Below, piece after piece: positions 34,856 to 43,930 of a DNA stretch of 64,000 nt. Both the position numbers and the translations under genes were made by a program. Every line of letters begins with the position of its first letter. Position 1 is the first letter of the stretch. Location: NCBI RefSeq assembly GCF_018881655.1, contig NZ_JACVPX010000005.1, positions 155,343 through 219,342 on the forward strand, written 5' to 3'. The notes under the pieces were generated by a model. It did not search any database. It was not told where the DNA came from and saw nothing but the letters and a program-made list of their open reading frames with translations. The stretch is from Polynucleobacter sp. Tro8-14-1. Its GTDB lineage: Bacteria; Pseudomonadota; Gammaproteobacteria; Burkholderiales; Burkholderiaceae.

Positions 34856-36157
34856 ATGAGTAGGACGCTCTTATCTGCATCTTCTGCGCTCTTAATTGAT
34901 CGAATATTCAGAGCGGGTATTGGCTTATTGGCTGGTATTGCCATTGCTCGGCATTACGGGCCAGCAGAATTTGGTCAACTCAGCTACGTTCTTTTGGCGG
35001 CAAGCTTATTCGGAGGTCTAGCTACTTTAGGTCTAGATGAAATGGGGCCACGAGATATGGCCGCTATGCCACATAGCCATCTTTCGCGTGAGGATATGCT
35101 TAAAACAATACTTCGTATGCGTAGTATTGGGGGCTTACTGGCTTACGTCTTGTTGGTGTTGTTTGTGTATCTTGAGTTAGGAGTAGGCGTTACCTTGTGG
35201 ATTGCGTTGATCTTAGGTCTCTATCTGCCTTTGCAATCTGCGGATGCCTTTGAATATCGTTTTCGGGTTGAGGGAAAGTTTCTCCTAATAGCGCTCACTC
35301 GAAGCTTTTCAGCTCTTTGCTCATCGACGATCAAAATACTTTCAGTTTTCCTCGGCTGGCCAATTTATATGATTGCGGCAGCAATGACGGGAGAGTACGC
35401 AAGCAATGGCTTTATATTTTCTCGGATTAATCGAGCCCAGTTCGGCATCGGCGCAGAATTTAATCTACCCTATGCAAAACTACTCCTCAGTCGCTCTTGG
35501 AAAATAATGCTTGCAGGAGTGATGATTGCGCTTCAGGTACGTATCGAGTATTACTTAATTGAAAAGATGATGAGCTGGAGTGATGTAGGGCAATACTCTG
35601 CAGCCCTCAAGATCTTTGAGATTCTGGATGTAGTGCCTATTATCTTTTCTTTGATATTAATGCCCCAATTAGCCTCAAGTTTGCATGGCGCCCCTGAAGA
35701 AAAGTTAAAGCAATCATTTCAGGGATCTTACCTCTCGGGACTGTTGATTTACCTTGCCCTTATTCCCGTCATGCTAATCATCATTTGGGCATTTCCTTTG
35801 GCCTTTGGTGAGCAGTATCTCGCTGCGCAAGCACTGCTGCCACTTTTAATGATTCGCCCGCTATTTGGAATGTTCAATGCTATCCGAGGGGTCTATGTGA
35901 TCTTGGAGCATCGCTATTTTTTCCCTTTGTTATCGGCATCAATTGGCTTGTTGTTAAGTTTTAGCGCTGCCTACCTGCTAATCCCGGCATATGGGCTTTA
36001 CGGTGCCGTGATCGCCAATCTACTAGGGCTTTTAGGTTCAACCATTCTGGCAGATTTACTGTTTTACAGAAAAAGTACTATTGCCTTAATCACTTGCTTT
36101 CAGCAGAGTCATTCCCTGATTGAAAAGCTGCGCTCCTTCCAAATAACTGCCAAATAA
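34856..36157 (+). CDS. Oligosaccharide flippase (Wzx/RfbX-like)
   Basis: A MATE-like polytopic protein of 433 residues with about 12-14 hydrophobic helices. The N-terminal RIFRAGIGLLAGIAIARHYGPAEFGQLSYVL is typical of RfbX-type flippases that move undecaprenyl-linked repeat units across the inner membrane. The next gene, a GT2, begins at the last base of its stop codon, so they are coupled. A second unrelated-looking flippase lies at 48052-49431. Confidence 0.88.
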   Translation: MSRTLLSASSALLIDRIFRAGIGLLAGIAIARHYGPAEFGQLSYVLLAASLFGGLATLGLDEMGPRDMAAMPHSHLSREDMLKTILRMRSIGGLLAYVLLVLFVYLELGVGVTLWIALILGLYLPLQSADAFEYRFRVEGKFLLIALTRSFSALCSSTIKILSVFLGWPIYMIAAAMTGEYASNGFIFSRINRAQFGIGAEFNLPYAKLLLSRSWKIMLAGVMIALQVRIEYYLIEKMMSWSDVGQYSAALKIFEILDVVPIIFSLILMPQLASSLHGAPEEKLKQSFQGSYLSGLLIYLALIPVMLIIIWAFPLAFGEQYLAAQALLPLLMIRPLFGMFNAIRGVYVILEHRYFFPLLSASIGLLLSFSAAYLLIPAYGLYGAVIANLLGLLGSTILADLLFYRKSTIALITCFQQSHSLIEKLRSFQITAK

Positions 36158-36915
36158 TGAATCCAGTCTTGAAAAAATTTGGGGTTGTTGTGGTGCTCCA
36201 TGGGAAGGGAGCCAATGATGTCCTACAAAACTATCCAGCTATTTTTGAAAAGTTAGATGCTTTATCAATTCCGGTAGTGTTGGTGGATCATGGAGCCCAC
36301 TCATTTGGAGAGAAGGATTTCGTCAGGAATAATATTGAATATATTAGTCAGGAAAATAAGGGTTTTGGTTCCGGAGTAAATCAGGGATGCCGAGCCTTAT
36401 TTAAGTCCTGTCAATATGCCATTGTTCTCAATCCGGATTTGCATTTTGCCGTAGAAGAGCTCCTAGACATTGGTTCTGGATTAAGCAACTCATTTGGCGT
36501 TATTGAAACTCAAGAGCACGGCATCAAGCGGGGCATCCGTTTTTACAATCAATTTACTGGGGTTGTTTCAGACAATCCATCAAGATACACGGTCCCCTAC
36601 TTTAATGGTGCTGCTTTTTGTGTTAGCAAGGAGTTGTTTGAAAAGACTGGTGGTTTTGATGAAAAGTTCTTTCTCTATTTTGAGGATTTGGATTATTCAA
36701 TGCAGCTAAAGAGCTTATCTATTCCCTTGGCAATCATTCAATCCAACTCCTTTGTGCATAAAGTTGGTGGAACTAGGGAGCATGGTAAAAGCCTTGAAAT
36801 TGAGAGGGCTGCCTCTCTATCCGGACTAAGATTTGTATACAAATGGCTTACTTGGAATATATGGCTCTATGTACGATATTGTCTAAAATGGATACTTGCT
36901 AATCATCGCATTTAA
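36157..36915 (+). CDS. Glycosyltransferase family 2 (rhamnosyltransferase-like)
   Basis: A GT-A enzyme of 252 residues. The VVVLHGKGANDVLQNYPAIFEKL opening, NKGFGSGVNQGCRAL and the AIVLNPDLHF metal-binding region (Asp at about 93) resemble WbbL-like transferases. YFNGAAFCVSKELFEKTGGFDEKFFLYFEDLDYSMQLK supplies the catalytic acidic residues. The C-terminus ends in a hydrophobic/basic helix suited to membrane attachment. Acceptor and donor cannot be read from sequence. Confidence 0.85.
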   Translation: MNPVLKKFGVVVVLHGKGANDVLQNYPAIFEKLDALSIPVVLVDHGAHSFGEKDFVRNNIEYISQENKGFGSGVNQGCRALFKSCQYAIVLNPDLHFAVEELLDIGSGLSNSFGVIETQEHGIKRGIRFYNQFTGVVSDNPSRYTVPYFNGAAFCVSKELFEKTGGFDEKFFLYFEDLDYSMQLKSLSIPLAIIQSNSFVHKVGGTREHGKSLEIERAASLSGLRFVYKWLTWNIWLYVRYCLKWILANHRI

Positions 36916-36966
36916 TATGGGATTTATATTTAGATCGTTGGCAATTACATATAGCGCATAAGGCCT

Positions 36967-38019
36967 ATGAAAAATATTTTATTCATTAAATTGGGTGCTA
37001 TCGGTGACGCTATTCAAGCGGGTGCAGCGCTTCTCGAATTTAAAACGATTAATCCGCAGGTGAAAATTGATTGGATTATCGGATCAGGGATCGCACCACT
37101 TTTTCGAAATTTTGATGCCATTGATCAATTTATTGTTATCTCGGATGCTCAAATTTATCGTGGTCATTTTTTTGAGCGGCTGCTAGCATTGTGCAGGGCT
37201 CTGTATTTAATATTGGTTAAGTCAGGTCGGTATGATGAAGTTTTTATCGGCCATAGTGATAGTCGATATCGACTATTTTCTATTCCTGCGCTCTTGAAAA
37301 ATCCTATTTTGATATCAAAAAAACTGAAGATATTTTCACCCTCATTAAGTGAAAATCGTGTGTCGGAATATTTTCATTTTTTATTAAATAATCAAACTTC
37401 CAACCTTGATGTTTCCAGTTCCTTGCTGAAGTTAGGGAAAGCCTTGCGCATGGCGCAACCTAACGATACGAAAGATTTGGAGGATGCTTTTAGTGGCGTA
37501 GTTGTGTTAGTTCCTGGCGGTAGCAAGAACTTACTTCGTGAGGATGTGTTGCGACGTTGGCCCCTTGATCGTTATGTTCAATTAGCAAATCGTTTGCTAA
37601 TTGAAGGGTATCGAGTTGTTTTGGTAGGGGGAAAAGATGATGCTTGGGTTTCACCCCATTTTGAAGGCTTGCGGCTAACAAACTGTATCGGAAAAACAAC
37701 CTTATCAGAATTGACATATCTTTTGGAATTTGCAGCGGTGATTGTTTCCCATGATACGGGACCCTTACATCTGGCAACCCTAACTAATACGCCTATCGTT
37801 TCATTATTTGGCCCAACACCTGCTTCTGCAGTGGTTCCTCTTAATAGGGTAAATATAAAAATATTGGCTGCGGATAAGAGTGTCACCTGCGCCCCTTGTT
37901 ATGATGGAAAAAACTATGCTCCATGTAGTAATCCTATCTGCATGCAATCAATTTCTATCGATCAAGTGCTAGGTTTCATTAAGCCCTATATGCAAAGTAA
38001 AATTGATGCAAGACATTGA
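36967..38019 (+). CDS. Glycosyltransferase family 9 (heptosyltransferase-like), first copy
   Basis: A GT-B protein of 350 residues. The N-terminal MKNILFIKLGAIGDAIQAGAALLEFK and C-terminal VVLVGGKDDAWV, IVSHDTGPLHLATLTNTPIVSLFGPTPAS are the two halves of the ADP-heptose:LPS heptosyltransferase family. Two cysteine-rich residues groups near the end (CAPCYDGKNYAPC) are also usual in GT9. Placed in the variable glycan block, it could transfer a sugar other than heptose. It is followed by another GT9. Confidence 0.87.
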   Translation: MKNILFIKLGAIGDAIQAGAALLEFKTINPQVKIDWIIGSGIAPLFRNFDAIDQFIVISDAQIYRGHFFERLLALCRALYLILVKSGRYDEVFIGHSDSRYRLFSIPALLKNPILISKKLKIFSPSLSENRVSEYFHFLLNNQTSNLDVSSSLLKLGKALRMAQPNDTKDLEDAFSGVVVLVPGGSKNLLREDVLRRWPLDRYVQLANRLLIEGYRVVLVGGKDDAWVSPHFEGLRLTNCIGKTTLSELTYLLEFAAVIVSHDTGPLHLATLTNTPIVSLFGPTPASAVVPLNRVNIKILAADKSVTCAPCYDGKNYAPCSNPICMQSISIDQVLGFIKPYMQSKIDARH

Positions 38020-38057
38020 CTGCTTGATCCTCATTTCTTTTGCTGCAAGGTGTTCCT

Positions 38058-39194
38058 GTGGAGCGTAATCAAAATATCCTTAAGCAATTGGATCGCGTCA
38101 TTGGGAGTCCCCTTCTTTGGTTGATTGGACTATTGTGTAAAAAACGGATGCAGCCAATAGAAATAAATTCCATTGGTATTTTTGCTTTTGCTGCAATTGG
38201 TGATTCCATACTTTCATCGAGCCTATTGACAGCCCTTAAGCGTAAATTTCCCTCATCAAAAATTATTATTTTTTGCTCGAAGTCGAATGCAGCTATCTAT
38301 CCTTTAATAGATAGCTTTGATCAATTGGTCATATTACCCATCACGAACCCCTTAGAATCATGGCGCTTACTAAGGCAGTATCCAGTCGACGTTATCATTG
38401 ATACCTCTCAATGGTTTCGTATGGGCGCTTTGTATGCATGGCTTGCGAATGCCAAATGGAGTATTGGATTTTCTACGCCCAGTCAATGTAGGCACTATGC
38501 CTATGATGAAATTGTGCAGCATTCTGATCAAATTCATGAGCTTGAAAATTTTCAAAAATTAATCACTCCATTGGGTTGCTCTTCATCGCAATCACCAGCG
38601 CTACGAAAAGACTTAAAAAATACAAATAAGCTTGTTTTAGTTAATCCAGAAGAGCCCTACATTATTTTTCATCCTTGGGCTAGCGGGACAAATTGCGCCA
38701 TGCGTGAGTGGCCCGAGCAGTATTGGTTTAGCTTGGCTCATGAGCTTATAAAACAAGGATTCAAAGTGTGCATTTCAGGTTCCAGTGCGGATCAAGATCG
38801 AGCTCAAGAATTCGCTATCAAAATAAATAATCCAGCTTATGTGATGGTATTGGCTGGTAATGCTTCATTAAAAGAGCTTGCCAATATCTTGGTTCATGCC
38901 AAAGCTTGCATTAGCGTCAATACAGGAATTGCGCATCTTTCAGCTGCTTTGGATGTTCCAACCATAGCCCTCAATGGACCTACCAACTCAAAGCGCTGGG
39001 GCATTAGAGGGGGAAATGTTATTAATCTGGACGTCAGCAAAGAAGAGGGCGGCGCCTTCTTGAGTTTGGGTTTTGAGTATCCTCAAAATAGCCCTTACAT
39101 CATGGACAAGATTTTGGATGAAGCAGTTCTGACCCATCTTGTTAATGGGAACAAGACTATTTTTAAAAGTAATACTCTGCAATCTTCTTTATAA
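38058..39194 (+). CDS. Glycosyltransferase family 9, second copy
   Basis: A protein of 378 residues from the GTG at 38058, chosen because AAGG lies seven bases upstream. An in-frame TTG at 38040 has no ribosome site. The fold is GT-B: IGIFAFAAIGDSILSSSLLTALKRKFP near the start, a central FHPWASGTNCAMREWPEQYWFSLAHEL, and ACISVNTGIAHLSAALDVPTIALNGPTNSKRWG, the family's donor-binding region. It lies next to the first GT9, from which it is clearly diverged, so they probably add different residues of the same glycan. Confidence 0.85.
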   Translation: MERNQNILKQLDRVIGSPLLWLIGLLCKKRMQPIEINSIGIFAFAAIGDSILSSSLLTALKRKFPSSKIIIFCSKSNAAIYPLIDSFDQLVILPITNPLESWRLLRQYPVDVIIDTSQWFRMGALYAWLANAKWSIGFSTPSQCRHYAYDEIVQHSDQIHELENFQKLITPLGCSSSQSPALRKDLKNTNKLVLVNPEEPYIIFHPWASGTNCAMREWPEQYWFSLAHELIKQGFKVCISGSSADQDRAQEFAIKINNPAYVMVLAGNASLKELANILVHAKACISVNTGIAHLSAALDVPTIALNGPTNSKRWGIRGGNVINLDVSKEEGGAFLSLGFEYPQNSPYIMDKILDEAVLTHLVNGNKTIFKSNTLQSSL

Positions 39195-39211
39195 AAAAAG
39201 CTATTCTTAAC

Positions 39212-40561
39212 TTAAGTGCTTGTATTTCTTGATTGCAGCGTCTGAATCGCAGTCATTAGGATGATTTTAATGTCGAGCCAAAGTGACCAATTTTCAATAT
39301 AAAATAAATCATATTCAACGCGCTTATAAAGATCTGTATCGCCTCGTAAACCATGCACTTGCGCCCAGCCCGTAATGCCGGCTTTGACTAAGTGTTTCTT
39401 CATATAGTTTGGAATTTGATCTCGAAATTGTCCAATGAATTCTGTCCGTTCTGGACGAGGACCTACGATTGACATTTCCCCTTTAAGAACATTAATGAAT
39501 TGAGGTAATTCATCGAGGTTCAAGCGACGCATCCATTTTGCAAGTGGATGAGCTACCTTATTATCTGATCCACCCCAGTGGGCTCCATCTTTTTCGATGT
39601 CTACAGGCATAGATCTAAATTTAAGCATCATGAAGGGTTTGCCATTTAAGCCAACTCGCTCTTGACGATAGAAGATAGGGCCCGGAGAGGTCAGCTTGAC
39701 TGCAATTGCTACAAATAACAGTAATGGACTGATGCAAATCAGGATCGCTAGTGAAAGCATGAAATCCTCAATGCTTTTGAGGATTAAATTCTCACCAGTA
39801 AAAGGTGAGCTATTTAGATTAAGCATCTGTACGCCCAGCACTGCTGAGCTGCCATGATTAATTAATCTAAAGGTAAATAAGTCGGGAACATATTTAATGT
39901 TTGCAGCGCTAAATCGCAACTGTTGAATAATTGTGGGCAATTGGTTGGCTTCATGGATTGGAAGTGCTATCCAGATTTCATCCAAAATTTGATTGCCTAA
40001 AGATTCAATATCGCCTGTTTTTGGATTTGCGAGCTCTAAAGCCAGAACATATTCTGATTTAGCATTATTTTTTAGCTGCTTAACTAAATCATTTGCAACG
40101 ATTCCGCTGCCGATAAGAGCCACTCTTTTAGGCTGTATATTGCGTCTCAGTAGAGGTGTTAATCCAAATTCGAAAAATAACTCTAATGCAATTAATAGAA
40201 TCCAGGTTGAGAAAGCCCATAGCAGTAACCAGATACGAGATACTAGATTGCCGCTCTGAGTAAAAATTAAGACTAGAACAATCGCAATAAAACTAATAAC
40301 CCATAACTTACTAATTCGTTTTATGGCATTAATCGTTTGATTGTTATGGTGATTGCGTCTGGTTTGGCCCTGACTTACGCTTGATAAAAATAAGAAAATT
40401 AAACAAGCGCCATAAATACACTTGTCATAAAAATCGTTGGGACCTGTAGGCTGACCAAAACGAAAATGCAAGCTGATATAGCCCGCAAGAAAAATAATGC
40501 CAATATTCAGAAAGCGTTGAATATGGTTTGCCAGAAAGGATGAATTTTTAGAAGATTGCAT
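39212..40561 (-). CDS. WcaJ-type polyprenyl glycosylphosphotransferase (initiating sugar transferase)
   Basis: A protein of 449 residues that would load the first sugar-phosphate onto undecaprenyl phosphate. Four N-terminal transmembrane segments (to about 130) are followed by a Rossmann-like CoA-binding-3 domain (PKRVALIGSGIVANDLVKQL). A further membrane helix at about 275-298 leads into the catalytic bacterial sugar transferase domain with FYRQERVGLNGKPFMMLKFRSM, NLDELPQFINVLKGEMSIVGPRPE and GITGWAQVHGLRG. It is on the opposite strand to its neighbours, so it has its own promoter. Confidence 0.92.
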   Translation of the reverse strand: MQSSKNSSFLANHIQRFLNIGIIFLAGYISLHFRFGQPTGPNDFYDKCIYGACLIFLFLSSVSQGQTRRNHHNNQTINAIKRISKLWVISFIAIVLVLIFTQSGNLVSRIWLLLWAFSTWILLIALELFFEFGLTPLLRRNIQPKRVALIGSGIVANDLVKQLKNNAKSEYVLALELANPKTGDIESLGNQILDEIWIALPIHEANQLPTIIQQLRFSAANIKYVPDLFTFRLINHGSSAVLGVQMLNLNSSPFTGENLILKSIEDFMLSLAILICISPLLLFVAIAVKLTSPGPIFYRQERVGLNGKPFMMLKFRSMPVDIEKDGAHWGGSDNKVAHPLAKWMRRLNLDELPQFINVLKGEMSIVGPRPERTEFIGQFRDQIPNYMKKHLVKAGITGWAQVHGLRGDTDLYKRVEYDLFYIENWSLWLDIKIILMTAIQTLQSRNTST

Positions 40562-40672
40562 ATTTCATCAGTCTGAGGTCGTCACAATCAAAGGCATGTG
40601 GTGAAGATGCTTGATTCAATTAAAAGATTTAAGGATGTCATTATGAATCGATCTTAATGGAAGCGCTTGCCC

Positions 40673-41791
40673 TTAACCCAGTATAAAGTTGTGAATCAGC
40701 TCCATGCGAGCATAAATAAGTATAGCCAGCGCTATGGTGCCAAGAAATGTCCAGCGATTGCGCTCTAGATTTCCAGCAATTAAAACAATTGGCGCAAAAT
40801 AAAACTCTAATAAGCGACTTTGCATTACCTGAATTGGAGCAAAAAACCAGGCTAGTACTAGCGCCAATAAAATGCTTGCCAGCACATATTGAGAAACGTC
40901 CTTGCTTAGCTCACTCTGAATGAGAAAGGTTTTGCCAAATGCCATGATGATTCCCAAGTAGGCAAGCAGGAGCAGGTAGAGTGCAGGAAATAGCTTCATC
41001 CCTGCAAAGCCTCCATTTTGGGCCTGCTCAACATAGGTTTGAGCCGCTCCTTTTACAAAGAGAGATAAAAATTGGATGCTTGGCGTAATTTGAAGATAAA
41101 TTCCTAGCAATGCAATAACAATGATTGCCAGGGCGATTTTCTTAAACTTGCTTATCCAATGAAATGGCCATAGCCCAATTGAAAAGATTGCTTGGGAATG
41201 AGCCAGAAAATTTCCCAATAACAAAGCATTCCCTAAAACTAGTCTTTGCCGTACCAATAAACAGATTGCCCAAAAGTATATGGAGAGGGCAAGCCCCGCC
41301 CTAAAAATAGTGAAGTCAAATAATAAGTAAACAAGCGGTGTAAAGAGGGTGAGCGCCAGTAACTTTTGACGGCATAAGCGATCAATGACATAGAGTTGGG
41401 TAGCTAGCCCCAGTGCAGCAAGCAAAAGTACGGCTCGGTCGCCATTCACAAATGCAAAAGACTTAAGTAAGCCAATCAGCGCATACCAAGCGTAATCCCG
41501 TGGCGCCTGAATGACCTTAAAGCACTCTGTAAAAGTGCAAATTCCTTTGGAAATCTCAATGTAGCCTGGATCATCAATGCCAAGCCCCATGGGGCGTAAG
41601 GTAGTAAAAAATAGCAATATTCCGCCCATTAACCAATACATCCGCCTTTCATGTAGTGGGTTTTGATGCCTATAAAATAGGCAACTAAGCGCAATAAGCG
41701 CGATAAAGTAGCCCAAAAAACCCGCTGAAAAGGGGCTCTGAAAAAAGGTGGCAAGTCCTTCAAGGTGACTAAGCGGTTGTGCGGGGTTCAT
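40673..41791 (-). CDS. EpsG-like polysaccharide polymerase
   Basis: An integral membrane protein of 372 residues with about 10 hydrophobic helices. The layout is that of EpsG/Wzy-like polymerases: an early FTTLRPMGLGIDDPGYIEI loop (charged, conserved in EpsG), DYAWYALIGLLKSFAF, and FTIFRAGLALSIYFWAICLLVRQRLVLGNALLLGNFLAHSQAIF, whose RxGLA and H-S motifs are characteristic. It follows the initiating transferase region on the minus strand. A second or third polymerase candidate in the window. Confidence 0.8.
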   Translation of the reverse strand: MNPAQPLSHLEGLATFFQSPFSAGFLGYFIALIALSCLFYRHQNPLHERRMYWLMGGILLFFTTLRPMGLGIDDPGYIEISKGICTFTECFKVIQAPRDYAWYALIGLLKSFAFVNGDRAVLLLAALGLATQLYVIDRLCRQKLLALTLFTPLVYLLFDFTIFRAGLALSIYFWAICLLVRQRLVLGNALLLGNFLAHSQAIFSIGLWPFHWISKFKKIALAIIVIALLGIYLQITPSIQFLSLFVKGAAQTYVEQAQNGGFAGMKLFPALYLLLLAYLGIIMAFGKTFLIQSELSKDVSQYVLASILLALVLAWFFAPIQVMQSRLLEFYFAPIVLIAGNLERNRWTFLGTIALAILIYARMELIHNFILG

Positions 41792-41945
41792 AAAAATAGA
41801 AAAATGGCTTATTTTTGGCTTTGGTCATTATCCAGTCCAGAGAATAAAACGATCTGGCTAATGCATTGAATGGCTCTGTTGGCAGATAGTATAGGTCTCT
41901 AAAGCACCCTAAAGAGCATTTTGTAGCAGACCTCCCGTGCGATAA

Positions 41946-41975
41946 TTGGAGCTAAATAGGGATAATTTATATAAT
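41946..41975 (+). promoter_or_regulatory. Predicted sigma-70 promoter of the wzz gene
   Basis: TTGGAG at 41946-41951 and a consensus TATAAT at 41970-41975 are separated by 18 bases, with transcription expected about 33 bases before the wzz ATG. The -35 half is weak, the -10 is perfect. Confidence 0.5.
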
Positions 41976-42015
41976 GATGCCTAAAAACGAACATTAAACA
42001 TTTAATTAAGCGCTA

Positions 42016-42897
42016 ATGATTAATCAGAATAATCCGAATGGCTCCCTCAATACGCAATCAACCCCCAATCAGAGGCATGAAAACGCCTCATTTTCAGAGG
42101 GCGCAGACGAAATCTCCCTGATTGATATCCTTATTTTTCTAAAAGGCGCTTGGAAAACAATCGCTATTACGGGTGTTTTGGGTTTGTTTACATCAGTAGC
42201 GTATCTGCTCATTGCCACCAACCAATACGAAGCTCTGGCTAATATCTACATGATGCGCGTTTCTCCAGCGGGGGCAAATATTGAAGAGCCAGCTGCGCTG
42301 ATTGCCCGCATGAACTTACCCGCAGGTGTGGATGACTCTGTGATGGTTGCTTGCGGCCTGCAAGATGCACCCAATATGCAGGCTCAGTTCACTAAAGCCA
42401 TCAAGTTGAGTATTCCAAAGGGTGTGGCAAATGTAGTGGAGCTCAAGGTAATGCGCCCAAGCCCGGAGCTGGCAAACGCCTGCGCGATGAGCGTAATCAA
42501 ATTCATAACAAATTCTCAAACCCTTTTAAATAGTCCAAATCTAGAAGCTTCTAAAGCCAGGCTAACCAAGGTAGATGAGCGCATGGCGGAAGATAAAGTC
42601 TTGTTGAGTAAGATCGATCCAACACGTGGTCCAGCGAGCCCCTCCTACTTTGCTATATTGCAAGAGATTCGCAACTTGGAAGAGGAGCGCGACAAAACTC
42701 TGAAAATACTAGAGGCAACTGATGTGCAGGCTACCAATTTAAATCTTCCGATTAACGTCGGAAATATGCCGGTTTACCCTAAAAAAGTACTAAGCCTAGC
42801 TACTGGATTGCTATGCGGACTATTTTTAGGTTGCTTAATCGCCTTATTGAGGCAAATGATTGCTAAATTCAAAAGCGAAGTAGGCGGTCCTTTGTGA
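42016..42897 (+). CDS. wzz: Wzz-family chain-length determinant
   Basis: A polysaccharide co-polymerase of 293 residues. A transmembrane helix at about 53-75 follows EISLIDILIFLKGAWKTI. A periplasmic domain with a coiled coil (ARLTKVDERMAEDKVLL) follows. A second helix at about 258-280 is preceded by the typical NVGNMPVYPKKVLSLATGLLCGLFLG proline motif. It is a little shorter than standard Wzz and lacks a cytoplasmic tyrosine kinase domain, so it fits Wzy-dependent O-antigen rather than Wzc-type capsule export. Confidence 0.88.
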   Translation: MINQNNPNGSLNTQSTPNQRHENASFSEGADEISLIDILIFLKGAWKTIAITGVLGLFTSVAYLLIATNQYEALANIYMMRVSPAGANIEEPAALIARMNLPAGVDDSVMVACGLQDAPNMQAQFTKAIKLSIPKGVANVVELKVMRPSPELANACAMSVIKFITNSQTLLNSPNLEASKARLTKVDERMAEDKVLLSKIDPTRGPASPSYFAILQEIRNLEEERDKTLKILEATDVQATNLNLPINVGNMPVYPKKVLSLATGLLCGLFLGCLIALLRQMIAKFKSEVGGPL

Positions 42898-42979
42898 TCT
42901 TTGATTCTGTAGAGATGCAGGCGCGAGATCGGTTTTTGGCGGGCTTGAGTAAATCTTGTAAATTTAAAATTTAGGAAGT

Positions 42980-43801
42980 ATGAAGCCGCTTAAAAAAGCA
43001 ATCTTTCCTGTAGCGGGTTTAGGCACTCGGTTTCTCCCTGCAACAAAATCGATACCAAAAGAAATGCTGACAGTTGTTGACCGTCCATTAATTCAGTATG
43101 CCGTTGATGAGGCAGTTGAGGCAGGCATTGACACATTAATTTTTGTGACCGGTCGAAGCAAACGAGCAATTGATGATTATTTTGATCGTAGCCCTGAGTT
43201 AGAGGCTGAGCTTGAGGCTAAAGGCAAGACTGAGGCTTTAGAGATTGTGCGAAATGTTATTCCATCCCATGTGAAGTGTTTTTTTGTTCGCCAATCACAC
43301 CCGCTTGGTTTAGGACATGCTGTATTGTGTGCAGCAGATTTTATTGGCGACGAACCTTTCGCGGTCTTACTTCCTGATGATTTGATTGATGGTACTCCAA
43401 AGGGAGTGATGACTCAAATGCTGGATATCTATCGGCGAACAGAAAAGGCTGTGTTAGCAATTGAAGAAGTGCCATTATCTGAAGTGCATAAATACGGCGT
43501 GATTAAGCCAAAAAATCAAGATCAATATCCTTTGGAAGTAGCGGGGATCATTGAGAAGCCAAAGGCTGAAGATGCTCCGTCCAACTGGTCGGTAGTGGGT
43601 CGCTACATATTAACCCCCGACGTTATGGAGGCGCTTAAAAATCAGGAACCCGGAACTGGCGGAGAAATTCAATTAACCGATGCAATTGCGAGGTGTGTTT
43701 CATCGGGCGGATTTGTTGGCCATCCATTTCATGGAAGGCGATTTGACTGCGGAAGTAAACGTGGATTTTTAGAGGCTAATATGCATTATGGATTAAAGTA
43801 G
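42980..43801 (+). CDS. galU: UTP-glucose-1-phosphate uridylyltransferase GalU
   Basis: An enzyme of 273 residues making UDP-glucose. It has the PVAGLGTRFLPATKSIPKEMLTVVDRPLIQYAVDEA signature at about 11-46, GLGHAVLCAADFIGDEPFAVLLPDD with the metal-binding Asp, and the EKPKAEDAPSNWSVVGRYILTPDV motif. Downstream neighbours are Ugd and UXS, which use its product in succession. The 129-base gap to ugd contains a strong inverted repeat. Confidence 0.96.
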   Translation: MKPLKKAIFPVAGLGTRFLPATKSIPKEMLTVVDRPLIQYAVDEAVEAGIDTLIFVTGRSKRAIDDYFDRSPELEAELEAKGKTEALEIVRNVIPSHVKCFFVRQSHPLGLGHAVLCAADFIGDEPFAVLLPDDLIDGTPKGVMTQMLDIYRRTEKAVLAIEEVPLSEVHKYGVIKPKNQDQYPLEVAGIIEKPKAEDAPSNWSVVGRYILTPDVMEALKNQEPGTGGEIQLTDAIARCVSSGGFVGHPFHGRRFDCGSKRGFLEANMHYGLK

Positions 43802-43846
43802 GACCTGCTTTTATATAAAAGTACTAGCGCCGATTAGAGCTTCTTG

Positions 43847-43886
43847 TCTTATGTAGTGCCGTAATAATTTGCGGCACTACATAAGA
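43847..43886. repeat. Perfect 15-bp inverted repeat between galU and ugd
   Basis: TCTTATGTAGTGCCG (43847-43861) and its exact reverse complement (43872-43886) flank a 10-base loop. In RNA this would be a very stable hairpin. No T-run follows on either strand, so it does not look like a standard terminator. It might act as a processing or stability element or an operator. Confidence 0.75.
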
Positions 43887-43930
43887 TGATGTGCAATTAG
43901 TTATTTTGAATTATCTAGTAAAGGTTTTTT

